Part shown: positions 63,971 through 64,000 of the stretch, piece after piece
How the letters are laid out: the number at the start of each line of letters is the position of its first letter
Position numbering within the stretch: position 1 is the first letter of the stretch
DNA from: CAYSJU01 sp964431495
GTDB taxonomy: Bacteria; Omnitrophota; Gorgyraeia; Tantalellales; Tantalellaceae
DNA: 64,000 nt
Assembly: GCA_964431495.1 (NCBI GenBank)
Contig: CAYSJU010000004.1
Coordinates: forward strand, 34,214 to 98,213
Direction: 5' to 3'
Translations under genes and position numbers: made by a program
Notes under the pieces: model-generated
The model's input: the letters and a program-made list of their open reading frames with translations, nothing else
Databases searched by the model: none
Told to the model about the DNA's origin: nothing

Positions 63971-64000
63971 GTATTTTAGACCCCGGGGGAGGAGCTTTTT

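Noticed and set aside
1..64000. CRISPR array or IS element
   Set aside because: No regularly spaced direct repeats and no transposase, integrase or Cas gene were found.

Overview
The window looks like a stretch of chromosome from an anaerobic, uncultivated, MAG-type Gram-negative bacterium. The gene repertoire and dispersed intergenic repeats resemble Candidatus Omnitrophota or a neighbouring phylum. That placement is an inference from gene content; no 16S gene is present. Support for an anaerobe comes from a large O2/superoxide/peroxide detoxification cluster built on rubredoxin, flavodiiron protein, desulfoferrodoxin and rubrerythrin, a NifS/NifU Fe-S pair, Feo iron uptake, a PPi-type phosphofructokinase signature and an orphan MetV. 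Nearly all genes lie on the + strand in tight, often overlapping operons. No phage, IS transposase or CRISPR array was seen.

Layout. 1-4.3 kb: end of a winged-helix gene, tRNA-Ala, CcdA/TlpA thiol-redox pair, Rrf2 regulator, nifS-nifU. 4.3-14.1 kb: redox-defence array (rubredoxin, Hrb, FprA, Dfx, Rbr, ferritin-like protein, glutaredoxin, an AhpF-like reductase, Ogg-like glycosylase, a broken metal permease, Tpx), then a MEMO1-AMMECR1 fusion and rsmE. 14.2-23.2 kb: mtaB, cvpA-NIF3-dnaG-rpoD core operon, NIL-domain protein, FAH-family enzyme, dtd, cupin. 23.3-25.7 kb: AbrB cassette with its own palindromic operator, phosphofructokinase, and a 24-residue lysine-rich microprotein with its own promoter and terminator. 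26.1-29.2 kb: AT-rich cluster of an HTH-EIIA protein, a second EIIA, a CPA2-type antiporter and two P-II-like proteins. 29.4-31.3 kb: two tRNAs plus a tRNA-derived duplication, zinc-ribbon coiled-coil protein, rnhA and rnpB. 31.3-40.7 kb: ABC exporter with TPR protein, DUF89, SmtB-like repressor with a perfect 24-bp operator and feoAB, Tat-signal AmrS, spermidine-synthase-like membrane protein. 40.8-45.4 kb: metV, yggS, trxB, ilvD, Nudix. 45.6-53.3 kb: complete biotin operon bioB-F-(H-like)-C-D-A under a BirA-type operator, then a PduO-type adenosyltransferase and lpd. 53.3-64 kb: second AmrS, envelope and hypothetical proteins, two SpoU methyltransferases, a cutA remnant, tatA-tatC, RlpA-like protein, LysM-amidase and a DUF134 protein.

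How it works together. NifS/NifU supply clusters to the Fe-S and rubredoxin proteins of the detoxification array, whose electrons probably pass from NAD(P)H through Hrb/rubredoxin to FprA, Dfx and Rbr. TatAC could export the Tat-signal AmrS, and the MEMO1-AMMECR1 partner also carries a signal peptide, so an envelope-side AmmeMemoRadiSam system is possible. Biotin synthesis is self-contained. The least explained pieces are the EIIA/P-II/antiporter cluster, the lysine-rich microprotein, the SmtB-type sensor in front of an iron importer, and two families of palindromic repeats.
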